Positions 38,350-47,367 of a stretch of 64,000 bases of DNA are shown here, one piece after another. The stretch's first letter is position 1, and each line of letters starts with the position of its first letter. The DNA is taken from positions 1 through 64,000 of the forward strand of contig NZ_CALXRM010000001.1 in assembly GCF_944390845.1 (NCBI RefSeq), in the 5' to 3' direction. The notes below the pieces were generated by a model. It was given only the letters and a program-made list of their open reading frames with translations. It searched no databases and was not told where the DNA came from. This DNA comes from an uncultured Brachyspira sp. Its GTDB lineage: Bacteria > Spirochaetota > Brachyspiria > Brachyspirales > Brachyspiraceae. A program made the position numbers and the translations under genes.

Positions 38350-38790
38350 ATGGAAAATATAGAAATAGTAAATAGCATTGATAATAATATAATAGATTCT
38401 ATTCTCTTTATAGCTTCAAAAAGCGAATATATACATTTATCTAAAGATTATATAAAACAGTACATAGAAGATGAATATCATAAAGTTATAATAATCAAAA
38501 ATGAAAATATAATAGTTGGATTTTTAATATATTTTTTATTATCTCCAGATGCAGATATAATATTCATAGCTACTTATCCAAATGATAAAGGATACGGAAA
38601 AAAGTTATTATCATACTTATTTAAAGATGCAAAGAATAATAATGTAAGCAGCATTAAATTAGATTTACATGAAAATAATACAAAAGCTAAAGATTTTTAT
38701 CTTAATAATGGATTTAAAAAAATAGCCGTCAGAAAAAAATACTATGATAATCAATTTAATGCTGTCATAATGGAAAAAGAATTAAATTAA
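38350..38790 (+). CDS. GNAT-family N-acetyltransferase
   Basis: A 146-aa acyl-CoA-dependent transferase of the GNAT fold. The acetyl-CoA loop is PNDKGYGKKLLSYLF, followed by VSSIKLDLHENNTKAKDFYLNNGFKKIAVRKKYY, close to the RimI layout. The substrate is unknown. It has no Shine-Dalgarno sequence and begins 9 bases after the proS terminator's T-run, so its own start signals are unclear. Confidence 0.8.
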   Translation: MENIEIVNSIDNNIIDSILFIASKSEYIHLSKDYIKQYIEDEYHKVIIIKNENIIVGFLIYFLLSPDADIIFIATYPNDKGYGKKLLSYLFKDAKNNNVSSIKLDLHENNTKAKDFYLNNGFKKIAVRKKYYDNQFNAVIMEKELN

Positions 38791-38814
38791 TATTTACACA
38801 ATTTATTAAATTAA

Positions 38815-39885
38815 TTAATGGAATTTCTTAAATGCCAATATACAAAGTATTGCAAATATGATATTTGGCATCCATGCTGCAATAAAAGGATTCATATTAC
38901 CTGCCTCACCCATAGATCTAAATACCATAAGAATAGAATAATAAAGCAATGCAACTATTATAACCATAACTAAACTTACAACTAATACACTTTGGGTTGA
39001 AAATTTAGAAAATAATGAAGCAAGTAATACAATAATAAATCCGGAAAAACAATATGATATTCTGTAATGCAAATCTGTCTCTAATTTTGAAGTATTCATA
39101 TTAACTTCTTTTTGAAGTTTTATAATATGAGCCTCTTCACTCAAACTCATAGAATCTAATGGAGGTCTTCCATAAAAATGTTCAGGTCTTTCCAAAACAT
39201 CTAATTGATAATTATTAAGTATTTGAATACCTATTTCTTTATTATCACTAAATGTAGTCAATATACCATTTTGCACATACCATTTTTTATCATTATCATT
39301 CCATTGTATATAAGGACTAGATATTCTAAATTTAATTGATCCGTCTTCATTCATATTTAATATTATAGTATTTGTCATGTATTGTTCTTTGTAGAAATAA
39401 GTTTCTATAAAATATAAGTAGTTATTTCCGCCAAAAAGCTGCCATGGACCACTTTTAGAAGCTTTTTTATTACCACGCATAGCATCATTAGCAGCAAATG
39501 ATACTTTATTTAAAGGTGCTGCTACAAATTCCCAAAATAATACTAATAAAAGACATAATAAAATAACTATTAGAAACATAGGTTTTGAAAATTGAAATAA
39601 ACTAATACCTGAATTTTCTATAGCAAGCATCTCTTTATTTTTAACAAATGTTCCTAAAACATAGGTTGATGAAAACATTAAAGCAACAGGGAATATATAA
39701 TAAGTATTATGCGGTGCCCTAGCTAGGTGATAGACAATGAAATAATTAAGAAACTCTGGATGCTGAGTATAAAAAGATAGCCTGCCGCTTAAATCTGCTA
39801 TAGTAACAAGCACAACAAACAATAACAAAGATCCAAAGAAAAAAGATAGGAACTCTTTTAATAAATAGCTATTTAATTTTTTCAT
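38815..39885 (-). CDS. LptF/LptG-family permease
   Basis: A 356-aa inner-membrane protein of the YjgP/YjgQ family, with N-terminal helices (YLLKEFLSFFFGSLLLFVVLVTI), a periplasmic beta-domain (about 130-260) and three C-terminal helices. In diderm bacteria these drive LPS or lipooligosaccharide export with LptB. Only one such gene is here; LptF versus LptG cannot be decided by eye. Its ATG overlaps the stop of the preceding gene (TAATG), giving translational coupling. Confidence 0.8.
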   Translation of the reverse strand: MKKLNSYLLKEFLSFFFGSLLLFVVLVTIADLSGRLSFYTQHPEFLNYFIVYHLARAPHNTYYIFPVALMFSSTYVLGTFVKNKEMLAIENSGISLFQFSKPMFLIVILLCLLLVLFWEFVAAPLNKVSFAANDAMRGNKKASKSGPWQLFGGNNYLYFIETYFYKEQYMTNTIILNMNEDGSIKFRISSPYIQWNDNDKKWYVQNGILTTFSDNKEIGIQILNNYQLDVLERPEHFYGRPPLDSMSLSEEAHIIKLQKEVNMNTSKLETDLHYRISYCFSGFIIVLLASLFSKFSTQSVLVVSLVMVIIVALLYYSILMVFRSMGEAGNMNPFIAAWMPNIIFAILCILAFKKFH

Positions 39886-40766
39886 TAATTCACATCTATA
39901 CCATATTCTTGATTAAGTTCATTTAATTCATCGGTTATAGCATTATGTAATTCTTTAATTTTTTCTAATAAAGCAGAAGGTTTTGATTTGCTGCTTTTAC
40001 CAGAACCAAATATTTTACTTATTTTTCTTTTAGCCTGTACCAATGTTTCAGCTTTTACTTTAGGATCCGGAATAAATTTTGAAGCATCCATACCAAGCAA
40101 AGCTGCCATATATAACATACCTTCATAACCAAAATTGTTATCTATATCAGGTCCAAATGATTTAATCTTTTCAAAATTTTCTTTACCATTTTGCATACAT
40201 TCTATAGAAGCTGAATATAGTTCACTGGCTTTATATTGGAAGAATGGTATTAATCTATCATAATTTTCATTAGGATAAACATTTGCTAAATCCTCAAGCG
40301 TCCAACTAAGTCTTAAAGCACATAACGCTTTCTTTAAAGTAGGAGCAGTATCTTTACCATGATAACGATAACCATCTAAAGCTAGAAAATAGCTTGCTGC
40401 ACCTTCCATCAATGTTCTATGCCTTTTAAAATCTATATCATTACCAAAAAATTCATGCATGTATTTAGCTCTTAATTTTGCCCCATCTGCTGCTTCCTCT
40501 TTTTTCTTATGATCTATTAATTGAAAATCCTCTTGAAAAGCGGCATATAAACAATTAGGACAAACTACAACTACATATATCAATGGATAAACCACACCAT
40601 ATTTTTTACTTTTTTCATAAGTTCTTCTTAAATCATCTCTCAACTTACCTGCTATTAATCTTCCTCCGCCTGTAAGAAGCATCTCATGATAGAACTCAGA
40701 ATTACATACTGGGCAAGTTCTTGGATTTTTCTCTATAAACGATATTTTTGGTTGTTCATCACTCAT
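39885..40766 (-). CDS. DUF2225 family protein
   Basis: A 293-aa cytoplasmic protein. Two Cys pairs, CPVC (about residues 18-21) and CPNC (about 70-73), suggest a zinc site, and the segment DDLRRTYEKSKKYGVVYPLIYVVVV is typical of DUF2225. The rest is helical and TPR-like. The function is unknown. AGGAA is 6 bases before the ATG. It overlaps the LptF/G-like gene at the stop codon. Confidence 0.75.
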   Translation of the reverse strand: MSDEQPKISFIEKNPRTCPVCNSEFYHEMLLTGGGRLIAGKLRDDLRRTYEKSKKYGVVYPLIYVVVVCPNCLYAAFQEDFQLIDHKKKEEAADGAKLRAKYMHEFFGNDIDFKRHRTLMEGAASYFLALDGYRYHGKDTAPTLKKALCALRLSWTLEDLANVYPNENYDRLIPFFQYKASELYSASIECMQNGKENFEKIKSFGPDIDNNFGYEGMLYMAALLGMDASKFIPDPKVKAETLVQAKRKISKIFGSGKSSKSKPSALLEKIKELHNAITDELNELNQEYGIDVN

Positions 40767-40834
40767 AAAAATTCCTACTTTATAGTTAATCTAATAAACA
40801 TTTAAAATAAAAAAATGTCAAATTTATTATCGAC

Positions 40835-41965
40835 TTATTTCAATTTTTCAATATCACTTATATTGAATTTCGTCATTCTTAATTCACTAAAGACTGTATT
40901 ATAATATATTATATACAAATACGGATATTGTGCAGCTATTAATCTCATATTACCGCTGCTAGGTCCTAAAACAGATAAATCTATTATTCTATCGTCCATA
41001 AATAAATACTTATTACCATCTTCTTTAGCATATAAAACCATCATCTGTGCTGCATAATTTAATGCTGATTCTAATGAAATTATATTAGTATTTTCTGTTG
41101 TTATAACTCCATTTGTAAATACACCATCATAAAACCTTGTATAATTTATAGTTTGCTGATTATCTTTGGTTAAATATACTATATTAAATCTATTATGGGC
41201 CTCATGAGTTATAGAATACATGCCTGCATTTGTCACAATAGCTCTATTATCAAAAAATTTGAATGCTGTATTAGTTTTTCTTGAACCGTAAAAAATGTTT
41301 CCTGTTTTATATTCATGCATATAAAGAGCATATCCGTCCTTTTCACCTACAGCAAAAAAACTATCAACAGGATTATTGGTATAAACAAAATCAGAGAAAA
41401 AATTATCTCTATAGAATCTTGTTACAGATAAAGTACCTCTATTATCTATAAAAAATAATGTTGGATAATAAAATGCTGACATAACCAATTGCAAATCAAC
41501 TATTTTTCTATTTTGCCTTAAATCCATAGCATAATTATTAAAATAGCCGGCATTATTATTGACATATAGTATTTTATTTTCTTTATTATATGCTATATGA
41601 ATATTGCTATTATTTGTTGTAATGCTTATTAAATTTCCCAAAGCTCTATCATTGTCTAATATAGTTCTGGTAAATTTACCTTCTTTTCCTGTAACATATA
41701 CAGCAGTATTAAGTAAATCATCATAATATGCAAAATGTACATTATTATAGCCATCTACAAATAATTCACTAATATACGGTTCTTTTCTTAAAGATGCAAT
41801 ACTCCAAGTAGAAAGCGATTCAAATCCGCTCATTCTTACATAATGCTCTGTGAGTGGGGGAGCATCTTTTTTTACTTCTTTTTGATATTGTCCTGTTAAA
41901 TTAGCATATAAAAAAACTAGGGCAGTAACAATTAATAAACTACTTTTTCTTAGATTTTTTACCAT
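40835..41965 (-). CDS. Exported beta-propeller-like protein
   Basis: A 376-aa protein with a signal peptide (about residues 1-25). The mature part contains repeated strands of the form HFAYYDDLLNTAVYV, HIAYNKENKILYV, NIVYLTKDNQQTINYTRFYDG and YIIYYNTVFSELRMTKFN, a pattern seen in beta-propeller blades. No enzyme motif is visible. Its start overlaps the end of the GlmU-like gene by 26 bases in another frame. Confidence 0.6.
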   Translation of the reverse strand: MVKNLRKSSLLIVTALVFLYANLTGQYQKEVKKDAPPLTEHYVRMSGFESLSTWSIASLRKEPYISELFVDGYNNVHFAYYDDLLNTAVYVTGKEGKFTRTILDNDRALGNLISITTNNSNIHIAYNKENKILYVNNNAGYFNNYAMDLRQNRKIVDLQLVMSAFYYPTLFFIDNRGTLSVTRFYRDNFFSDFVYTNNPVDSFFAVGEKDGYALYMHEYKTGNIFYGSRKTNTAFKFFDNRAIVTNAGMYSITHEAHNRFNIVYLTKDNQQTINYTRFYDGVFTNGVITTENTNIISLESALNYAAQMMVLYAKEDGNKYLFMDDRIIDLSVLGPSSGNMRLIAAQYPYLYIIYYNTVFSELRMTKFNISDIEKLK

Positions 41966-43475
41966 CTTCTATTTTTTCTACCGATTCAACACCTTCTTCT
42001 TTTGGTCTTATAAATCTGCATTTTATTACATTACCTTTTTCATCAAGCAATGCTTTAATATGAGAGTAGTAAAATATACAATGTTCTATATAAGCATTAT
42101 CATCAACAATAGATCCATATAAATAACTTACACCTTTAATCAATACATTAGAACCTATTTTTACAGGGTGATTATTGCTTCCTGTAACATTAACACCTCT
42201 TTCCAATGTTGTATTCTCACCTATATGAACATTTCCCTTAATTTGATCGCCAGAATAAATATGAACATTATTATCTAATATAAGTTTCTGATTTTCTAAA
42301 CAAGAAAGAAAAACATTATCTCCTATATAAGCATTTTCGCCAAGATGTACATTTCCCTCTATTTTAGCACCATGAGATATTGTTACACCATAATTAAGGG
42401 TAACACCTTTTCCAATATAAGCACCTTTTCCAACATATATATCAAGAGGTTTTTCATCTTTATCTCTTTCTAATATTTGTTCTACTACAGAATCATCAAT
42501 AAAGAAATCTTCAGCATCATATATAGTAATTATATTTTTTAGTTTATTATAAACATTTGATCTTGCTATAGATTCCATTTCTTTTAGAACTGTTTTATCA
42601 TTAAATCCTAAAACAACTCTATTGTCTTTAGGCATATAAGTAGAAATAGTTAAATTATTATTAATAAAAATTTCTATTAAATCAGTTAAATAAAGCTCAT
42701 TTTGTGCATTATTAGCTTCTAATTTTTGTATCAATTCTTCTAAAGGCTTCATTTTGAAACCATATATTCCAGCAACATATTCATTAAAATTGTCTAACAA
42801 TTCATCTTTTTCATAAGAAAATTTTTCATCTTTATAGATTTTATAAAGTTTTTCTTCGTCTTTCATTGCTAGAATATCTTTATATTCAATAACACCAACA
42901 ACATTACCTTGAGAACCTTGTCTGTATTTACTTTTATTTCCATCAGAAGTTAATCCTCTGCTTCTGAGTATTCTTCCATAATAGTTACTGCCTTTAGGAC
43001 CATCATACATAGCAGTCATAACTATCATATCTGTTTTAGACTTCAAAAATTCTTCATGAAATTCCTTCATAGTTTCAGAATCTATAAGTCCCATATCAGC
43101 ATATATTACATAACAATACTTGATATTCTTTAAATCGCTCTTTTCAAGTCCTACTTTAACAGCATGACCTGTTCCTCTTTGTTCTTCCTGATAAGCAAAA
43201 TTAGTATTAGATTGCTTGCCCACTGCATTAGCAACATCTAACGCCTTTATACCAACTACTATAGTAATATTAGTTTTAGGCATACCATTTTTCACAGCTA
43301 GTCTGACTCTTTCTATACTTGGCACTCCCCATATAGTATGAAGCATTTTAGATGTAGAGCTTCTTATTCTTTTGCCATGACCAGCCGCTAATATTATCAC
43401 TAAAGTATCATTTTTAGAAAATTTTGATGATAATGAAGCAAGAGCATTTTCAATTTCAACTACATTTTTTTCCAT
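41940..43475 (-). CDS. GlmU-like sugar nucleotidyltransferase with left-handed beta-helix
   Basis: The N-terminal part (about 20-260) is a UDP-GlcNAc pyrophosphorylase-type domain with VIILAAGHGKRIRSSTSKMLH and a GTGHAV uridine-binding loop. The C-terminal part (about 330-480) is a hexapeptide-repeat helix (YIGKGVTLNYGVTISHGAKIEG, NVHLGENAYIGDNV). The acetyltransferase signature of true GlmU (NYDG with a following K and the catalytic His region) is not seen, and the tail is Lys-rich. It may therefore be only a nucleotidyltransferase. The ATG at 43475, with AGGAG 8 bases upstream, is preferred over 43502. glmU itself is the nearest alternative. Confidence 0.75.
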   Translation of the reverse strand: MEKNVVEIENALASLSSKFSKNDTLVIILAAGHGKRIRSSTSKMLHTIWGVPSIERVRLAVKNGMPKTNITIVVGIKALDVANAVGKQSNTNFAYQEEQRGTGHAVKVGLEKSDLKNIKYCYVIYADMGLIDSETMKEFHEEFLKSKTDMIVMTAMYDGPKGSNYYGRILRSRGLTSDGNKSKYRQGSQGNVVGVIEYKDILAMKDEEKLYKIYKDEKFSYEKDELLDNFNEYVAGIYGFKMKPLEELIQKLEANNAQNELYLTDLIEIFINNNLTISTYMPKDNRVVLGFNDKTVLKEMESIARSNVYNKLKNIITIYDAEDFFIDDSVVEQILERDKDEKPLDIYVGKGAYIGKGVTLNYGVTISHGAKIEGNVHLGENAYIGDNVFLSCLENQKLILDNNVHIYSGDQIKGNVHIGENTTLERGVNVTGSNNHPVKIGSNVLIKGVSYLYGSIVDDNAYIEHCIFYYSHIKALLDEKGNVIKCRFIRPKEEGVESVEKIEDGKKSKKK

Positions 43476-43502
43476 AATAATAACTCCTATTTTACTTATC
43501 AT

Positions 43503-44027
43503 TTATTTTTTACTTTGTTTGTTCGTATATATTTGTTCAAACACAGGTTTTTTTATATTCGGAAGTTCATTAAGACTTTTTTGAGTATTTACAGTATTAG
43601 TATTTTTATCTAATTCTTCTTTAGCTTTCAAAATATCTTCCAAGCTATTTTTTTTATAATTATTTGGAAGAAATACATTTTTGCTATCTAATTCTAATTT
43701 GTCATTGTTTTTATTTTGATTAAAAGTTTCATCTTCTTTCAACCATTTTCTCAAAACTTTAACAATAGATTCTGACAATTTATCCAATTTCTGTTTAGCT
43801 CTTACATTTCCGCCAAGATTTGAATCTTCTTTAATTATAAGTCTATACAACTGCATAGCTTTTATTATATTTTTCTTTTCAAAATTATAATAATCAGCTA
43901 CTTTTTCTATACCGCCAAAATAGGAAGCAGTAAGATAACATCTATAAGCACCTTCTATATCTTTTTGATTAAAAAGTTCATTTCCTTTTCTAACCAAAGC
44001 ACTTCTTGTAGAATCTTTTATTTCCAT
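43503..44027 (-). CDS. Helical, TPR-like protein of unknown function
   Basis: A 174-aa cytoplasmic protein. Residues about 8-75 (LVRKGNELFNQKDIEGAYRCYLTASYFGGIEKVADYY) look like one or two TPR helix pairs; the rest is charged and low in complexity. It heads the operon that continues with the GlmU-like gene. No ribosome binding site is seen, and the promoter's -10 box ends 7 bases before the ATG, pointing to a leaderless mRNA. Confidence 0.6.
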   Translation of the reverse strand: MEIKDSTRSALVRKGNELFNQKDIEGAYRCYLTASYFGGIEKVADYYNFEKKNIIKAMQLYRLIIKEDSNLGGNVRAKQKLDKLSESIVKVLRKWLKEDETFNQNKNNDKLELDSKNVFLPNNYKKNSLEDILKAKEELDKNTNTVNTQKSLNELPNIKKPVFEQIYTNKQSKK

Positions 44028-44034
44028 GATATAT

Positions 44035-44062
44035 ATTATATACCTATAATGGAAAACTGCAA
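44035..44062 (-). promoter_or_regulatory. Promoter giving a probable leaderless mRNA
   Basis: On the minus strand, TTGCAG (44057-44062), a 16-base spacer and a perfect TATAAT (44035-44040). The ATG at 44027 begins 7 bases after the -10 box, at the expected transcription start. Confidence 0.65.
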
Positions 44063-44091
44063 GTATTAATTTTATATATAGGTAGATTATA

Positions 44092-45474
44092 TCAAACTTT
44101 ATTAATTTCCAATTTCATTTCTTTTATCATACTATAACCAAGAGGCAAAGCTAATATAAATGTTAATAAATCAGCAAAAGGCTGAGCAATTTCTATACCT
44201 GTTATTCCTAATAATTTTGGAAATATATAAATTATAGGTACAAGAAATATACCCTGTTTAGCTATAGCTAAAATAGAAGCTCTTATAGTTTTTCTAGTAG
44301 TTTGAAGCATCATACTTGATAAAGTTATAATCCCCCATAAAGGTAAACTCAATGCCTGATATCTTAATGCTCTATTGGCTACATCAAGTAAAGTTATATC
44401 TTTATCATTAAATAAATGAACTATCTGTGATGAATAAATATATATTATAATAGCTAATATTAATAAAACAAATGTTGAAATTTTTACACAAAAATAAAAA
44501 GCATCTATAACTCTTGAATATTTTTTAGCTCCATAATTGAATCCGCATACTGGCTGAAAACCTTGTCCAAAACCGATAATAGCGGAATTGGCAAACATAG
44601 CAACTCTATTAACTATAGACATAGCAGCTATTGCAGCATCGCCAAATGGAGCAGAAGCAGTATTTAAAAATGCTGTAGAAAAACTTGATATACTCTGTCT
44701 GCAAAGACTTGGAAGCCCGCCTATCACGATAGCTTTATATTTTTGCAAACTTGGTGAAAAATCTCTTATATTTATTGGCAAAGTTCCCCATACATTAGTA
44801 CCTACCAAAAGTATACAAAATCCAACAAATTGACTTATTATAGTTCCTATAGCTGCACCTTTTACACCCATATCAAAATGAAATATTAATATAGGGTCTA
44901 ATACAATATTTAAAATTGCTCCTGTTATTAACCCTATCATTGCAAATACTGCATTTCCTTGAAGTCTTAATTGATTATTAAGTACAAGTGAAGCTGTCAT
45001 ATATGGAGCACCTATTAAAATATATTTCATATAACTAATAGAATAGGGTAATATAGTTTCTGTTGAACCTAACATGTATGCTAAAGGCTTAATAAAAATA
45101 ATTCCGCAAACAAGAATAATAAAACCTACTATCATTGCTGATAAAAATCCAGTAGCTGCCATTTTTGAAGCTTCTTCTGTTTCTTTTGCCCCAAGTTTTA
45201 ATGAAATATAATTACCTGATCCATGTCCGAAGAAAAATCCTATTGCTTGTATTATTGCCATCATAGAAAATACTATTCCTACTGCAGCAGTTGATTGAGT
45301 ATTAATTTTACTTACAAAAAAAGTATCTGCCATATTATAGAATGATGTTGTAAGCATACTAATTATAGTTGGTATCCCCATTTTTATAACTAAAGCTTCC
45401 ACATTAGATTCCGTTAATTGTTTAAATTTTCTATCTTGTTTTTCTGTTTCCTTTGACTTTACCTCACAATCCAT
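44092..45474 (-). CDS. MATE-family efflux transporter
   Basis: A 460-aa, twelve-helix exporter of the multidrug and toxin extrusion family, powered by Na+ or H+. It has the two-fold repeat: MGIPTIISMLTTSFYNMADTFFVSKINTQSTAAVG in the first half and GLPSLCRQSISSFSTAFLNTA in the second, with GFGQGFQPVCGFNYGAKKYSRV typical of the family. The substrate is unknown. AAGG precedes the ATG. Confidence 0.9.
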   Translation of the reverse strand: MDCEVKSKETEKQDRKFKQLTESNVEALVIKMGIPTIISMLTTSFYNMADTFFVSKINTQSTAAVGIVFSMMAIIQAIGFFFGHGSGNYISLKLGAKETEEASKMAATGFLSAMIVGFIILVCGIIFIKPLAYMLGSTETILPYSISYMKYILIGAPYMTASLVLNNQLRLQGNAVFAMIGLITGAILNIVLDPILIFHFDMGVKGAAIGTIISQFVGFCILLVGTNVWGTLPINIRDFSPSLQKYKAIVIGGLPSLCRQSISSFSTAFLNTASAPFGDAAIAAMSIVNRVAMFANSAIIGFGQGFQPVCGFNYGAKKYSRVIDAFYFCVKISTFVLLILAIIIYIYSSQIVHLFNDKDITLLDVANRALRYQALSLPLWGIITLSSMMLQTTRKTIRASILAIAKQGIFLVPIIYIFPKLLGITGIEIAQPFADLLTFILALPLGYSMIKEMKLEINKV

Positions 45475-45611
45475 AATACCTTCTTTATATTAGCAATTTT
45501 TAAAAGAGTATATAACTTTTTATTTATAACCGCAATATGTTTTTTTTATTTGACTTTTTTAATTTATTTAGTACTATAGTATGAATAAACATAATGTTAG
45601 GAATATTAATT

Positions 45612-46538
45612 ATGAATAATAATGTAGAAAACTTTATAAATACTTTAGAAAACAATGATGAATATACATTTACATTAGAAATATCACCTCAAGCAAAATA
45701 TGATTTAGGATACATAGAAGAAAAAATAAATGATTCAAATATATCAGATTATATAAATGCATTTGTGGTTACTGATTCACCATTTGCTAATTTAAAAATA
45801 TCTTCAATACTTGCCGCATTGCAATTACAGCAAAGATTAAACAATAATAAACCTTTCATTGCCACTCAGACAATGAGAGATAAAAACTCAATAGCTTTAC
45901 AAAATGATTTAATAGGAGCTAATTATTTTGATATAAGAATGGTGCTTGCTGTTACTGGTGATGCTATAGCTAATGGCAATCAAAAACAAGCAAAAGCTGT
46001 ATTTGAAGGAAATTCAGAATTACTTATAAGTATAATAAAAGATTTAAATAAAGGAAAAAGTTTAGGTGAATTTATTTTCAAAGAGCCGTTAAAACCAATA
46101 TATCCATTCTGCGTTATTAACAGTTATGCAAAAAATAATGATACATTAAAAGTAAGACTTGCTAAAAAAGCTAATTCCGGTGTTAAAGCAATATTTACTC
46201 AGCCTATATATGAAGCCGAAAGATTGGAGTTATTATTAAAGTGGATAGATGAACTTCCTTTAAAAGAAAAACCTGTATTAGTACCTGGATTCTTTCCAAT
46301 ACTTACTTATAAAACTGCATATTTTATATATTATAAACTTCCAGGTGCTTATATTCCAGAAACTTGGTTAAATAAATTAAAAGAGGCTAGCGATAAATCT
46401 CCTGAGGAAGAGAAAAAAGTTGCAGTAGAATTATCAACTAATTTATTTAATGATATGGTCAAAATTCATAAGAAAATGCATATTATGAGTATGAATAATT
46501 ATGATTTTGTTGTTAGCTTATTAAAAAATATAAAATAA
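45612..46538 (+). CDS. metF: Methylenetetrahydrofolate reductase family protein
   Basis: A flavoprotein reducing 5,10-methylene-THF to 5-methyl-THF, the methyl donor for methionine synthase. The TIM-barrel pattern is recognisable: TFTLEISPQ at the start (family Glu), YINAFVVTDSP, a central VLAVTGDAIANGNQK (GD motif) and GVKAIFTQPIYEAERLELLL. At 308 aa it is a normal length. AGGA serves the ATG at 45612 rather than that at 45594. It faces the metH pair and ends 1 base from the activation-domain gene, which supports a shared pathway. Confidence 0.8.
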   Translation: MNNNVENFINTLENNDEYTFTLEISPQAKYDLGYIEEKINDSNISDYINAFVVTDSPFANLKISSILAALQLQQRLNNNKPFIATQTMRDKNSIALQNDLIGANYFDIRMVLAVTGDAIANGNQKQAKAVFEGNSELLISIIKDLNKGKSLGEFIFKEPLKPIYPFCVINSYAKNNDTLKVRLAKKANSGVKAIFTQPIYEAERLELLLKWIDELPLKEKPVLVPGFFPILTYKTAYFIYYKLPGAYIPETWLNKLKEASDKSPEEEKKVAVELSTNLFNDMVKIHKKMHIMSMNNYDFVVSLLKNIK

Positions 46539-46539
46539 A

Positions 46540-47352
46540 TCAATTAGCAAAATAGTAAGCATCTTCACAAAATGAGATTATAGCACATGTACTAAGTTCA
46601 GGATCCATCATATAGCTTTCTGTAAGTATAACATTGAATTCTCCTGGCTTTAATTGGTCAAAAATAATTCTGTTGCCGTACATATTTGAAAGTGCTTTAT
46701 ATCCGAAAGAATATCTGCAGCCTACATGTTTTCTTTTACCATTATTTTTTAAATTAAGCAAATTTTCCATATAAGTTTGAAGTATATCAACATAATTTTC
46801 TATAATATGTGTTCCTAATGCATTATAGAAATAATATTCTTTATATTCATCATTATCATATAAACTTTTTAAAAATTGATGAAACTTTGTTCCAAGGCTT
46901 ACTAAAGTAAAACCTATAGTATCTTCTTCTTTATCAAAAAAATCTACTATAGAATTATAAGGTTCTTTTTCCATACGCTCCAAAGGAATTTCTATTTTTT
47001 CATTCTTTAATTCATTAGTTTCAAAATCTACATTATATATGTATAATTTATCATTTTCTGTAATAGTCTTATAAAAACCATAAATCATTACAGGTTCAAT
47101 TAAATTATTTTCTATGATATTACTTTTCATTTCTTCGTATTTAGGTTCTACTTTAGTTTTAATCATTTCATTATACTTTTCCATATCTTGATTCTTTGTA
47201 GAATATCCGAAACCTGCTCTAAAAAGACGTACTTTGTTAATCATATCAAAAGCTTCTTTTTCTATTTGTTTGTTGAACTCAAAAACTTTTCTTCCATAGA
47301 ATGGAGGTTTATTTATATAATGTTCATGATTTTTATGATTTATTTCAGGCAT
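46540..47352 (-). CDS. Methionine synthase activation-domain protein
   Basis: A 270-aa stand-alone equivalent of the C-terminal reactivation domain of MetH, which binds SAM and helps remethylate oxidised cobalamin. The diagnostic segments are RAGFGYSTKNQ near the start, KHVGCRYSFGYKALSN and VILTESYMMDPELST at the end. It lies 15 bases after the metH core gene, which lacks this domain. Together they make one split methionine synthase. Confidence 0.85.
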   Translation of the reverse strand: MPEINHKNHEHYINKPPFYGRKVFEFNKQIEKEAFDMINKVRLFRAGFGYSTKNQDMEKYNEMIKTKVEPKYEEMKSNIIENNLIEPVMIYGFYKTITENDKLYIYNVDFETNELKNEKIEIPLERMEKEPYNSIVDFFDKEEDTIGFTLVSLGTKFHQFLKSLYDNDEYKEYYFYNALGTHIIENYVDILQTYMENLLNLKNNGKRKHVGCRYSFGYKALSNMYGNRIIFDQLKPGEFNVILTESYMMDPELSTCAIISFCEDAYYFAN

Positions 47353-47367
47353 TGCTGTTAGTGTCCT

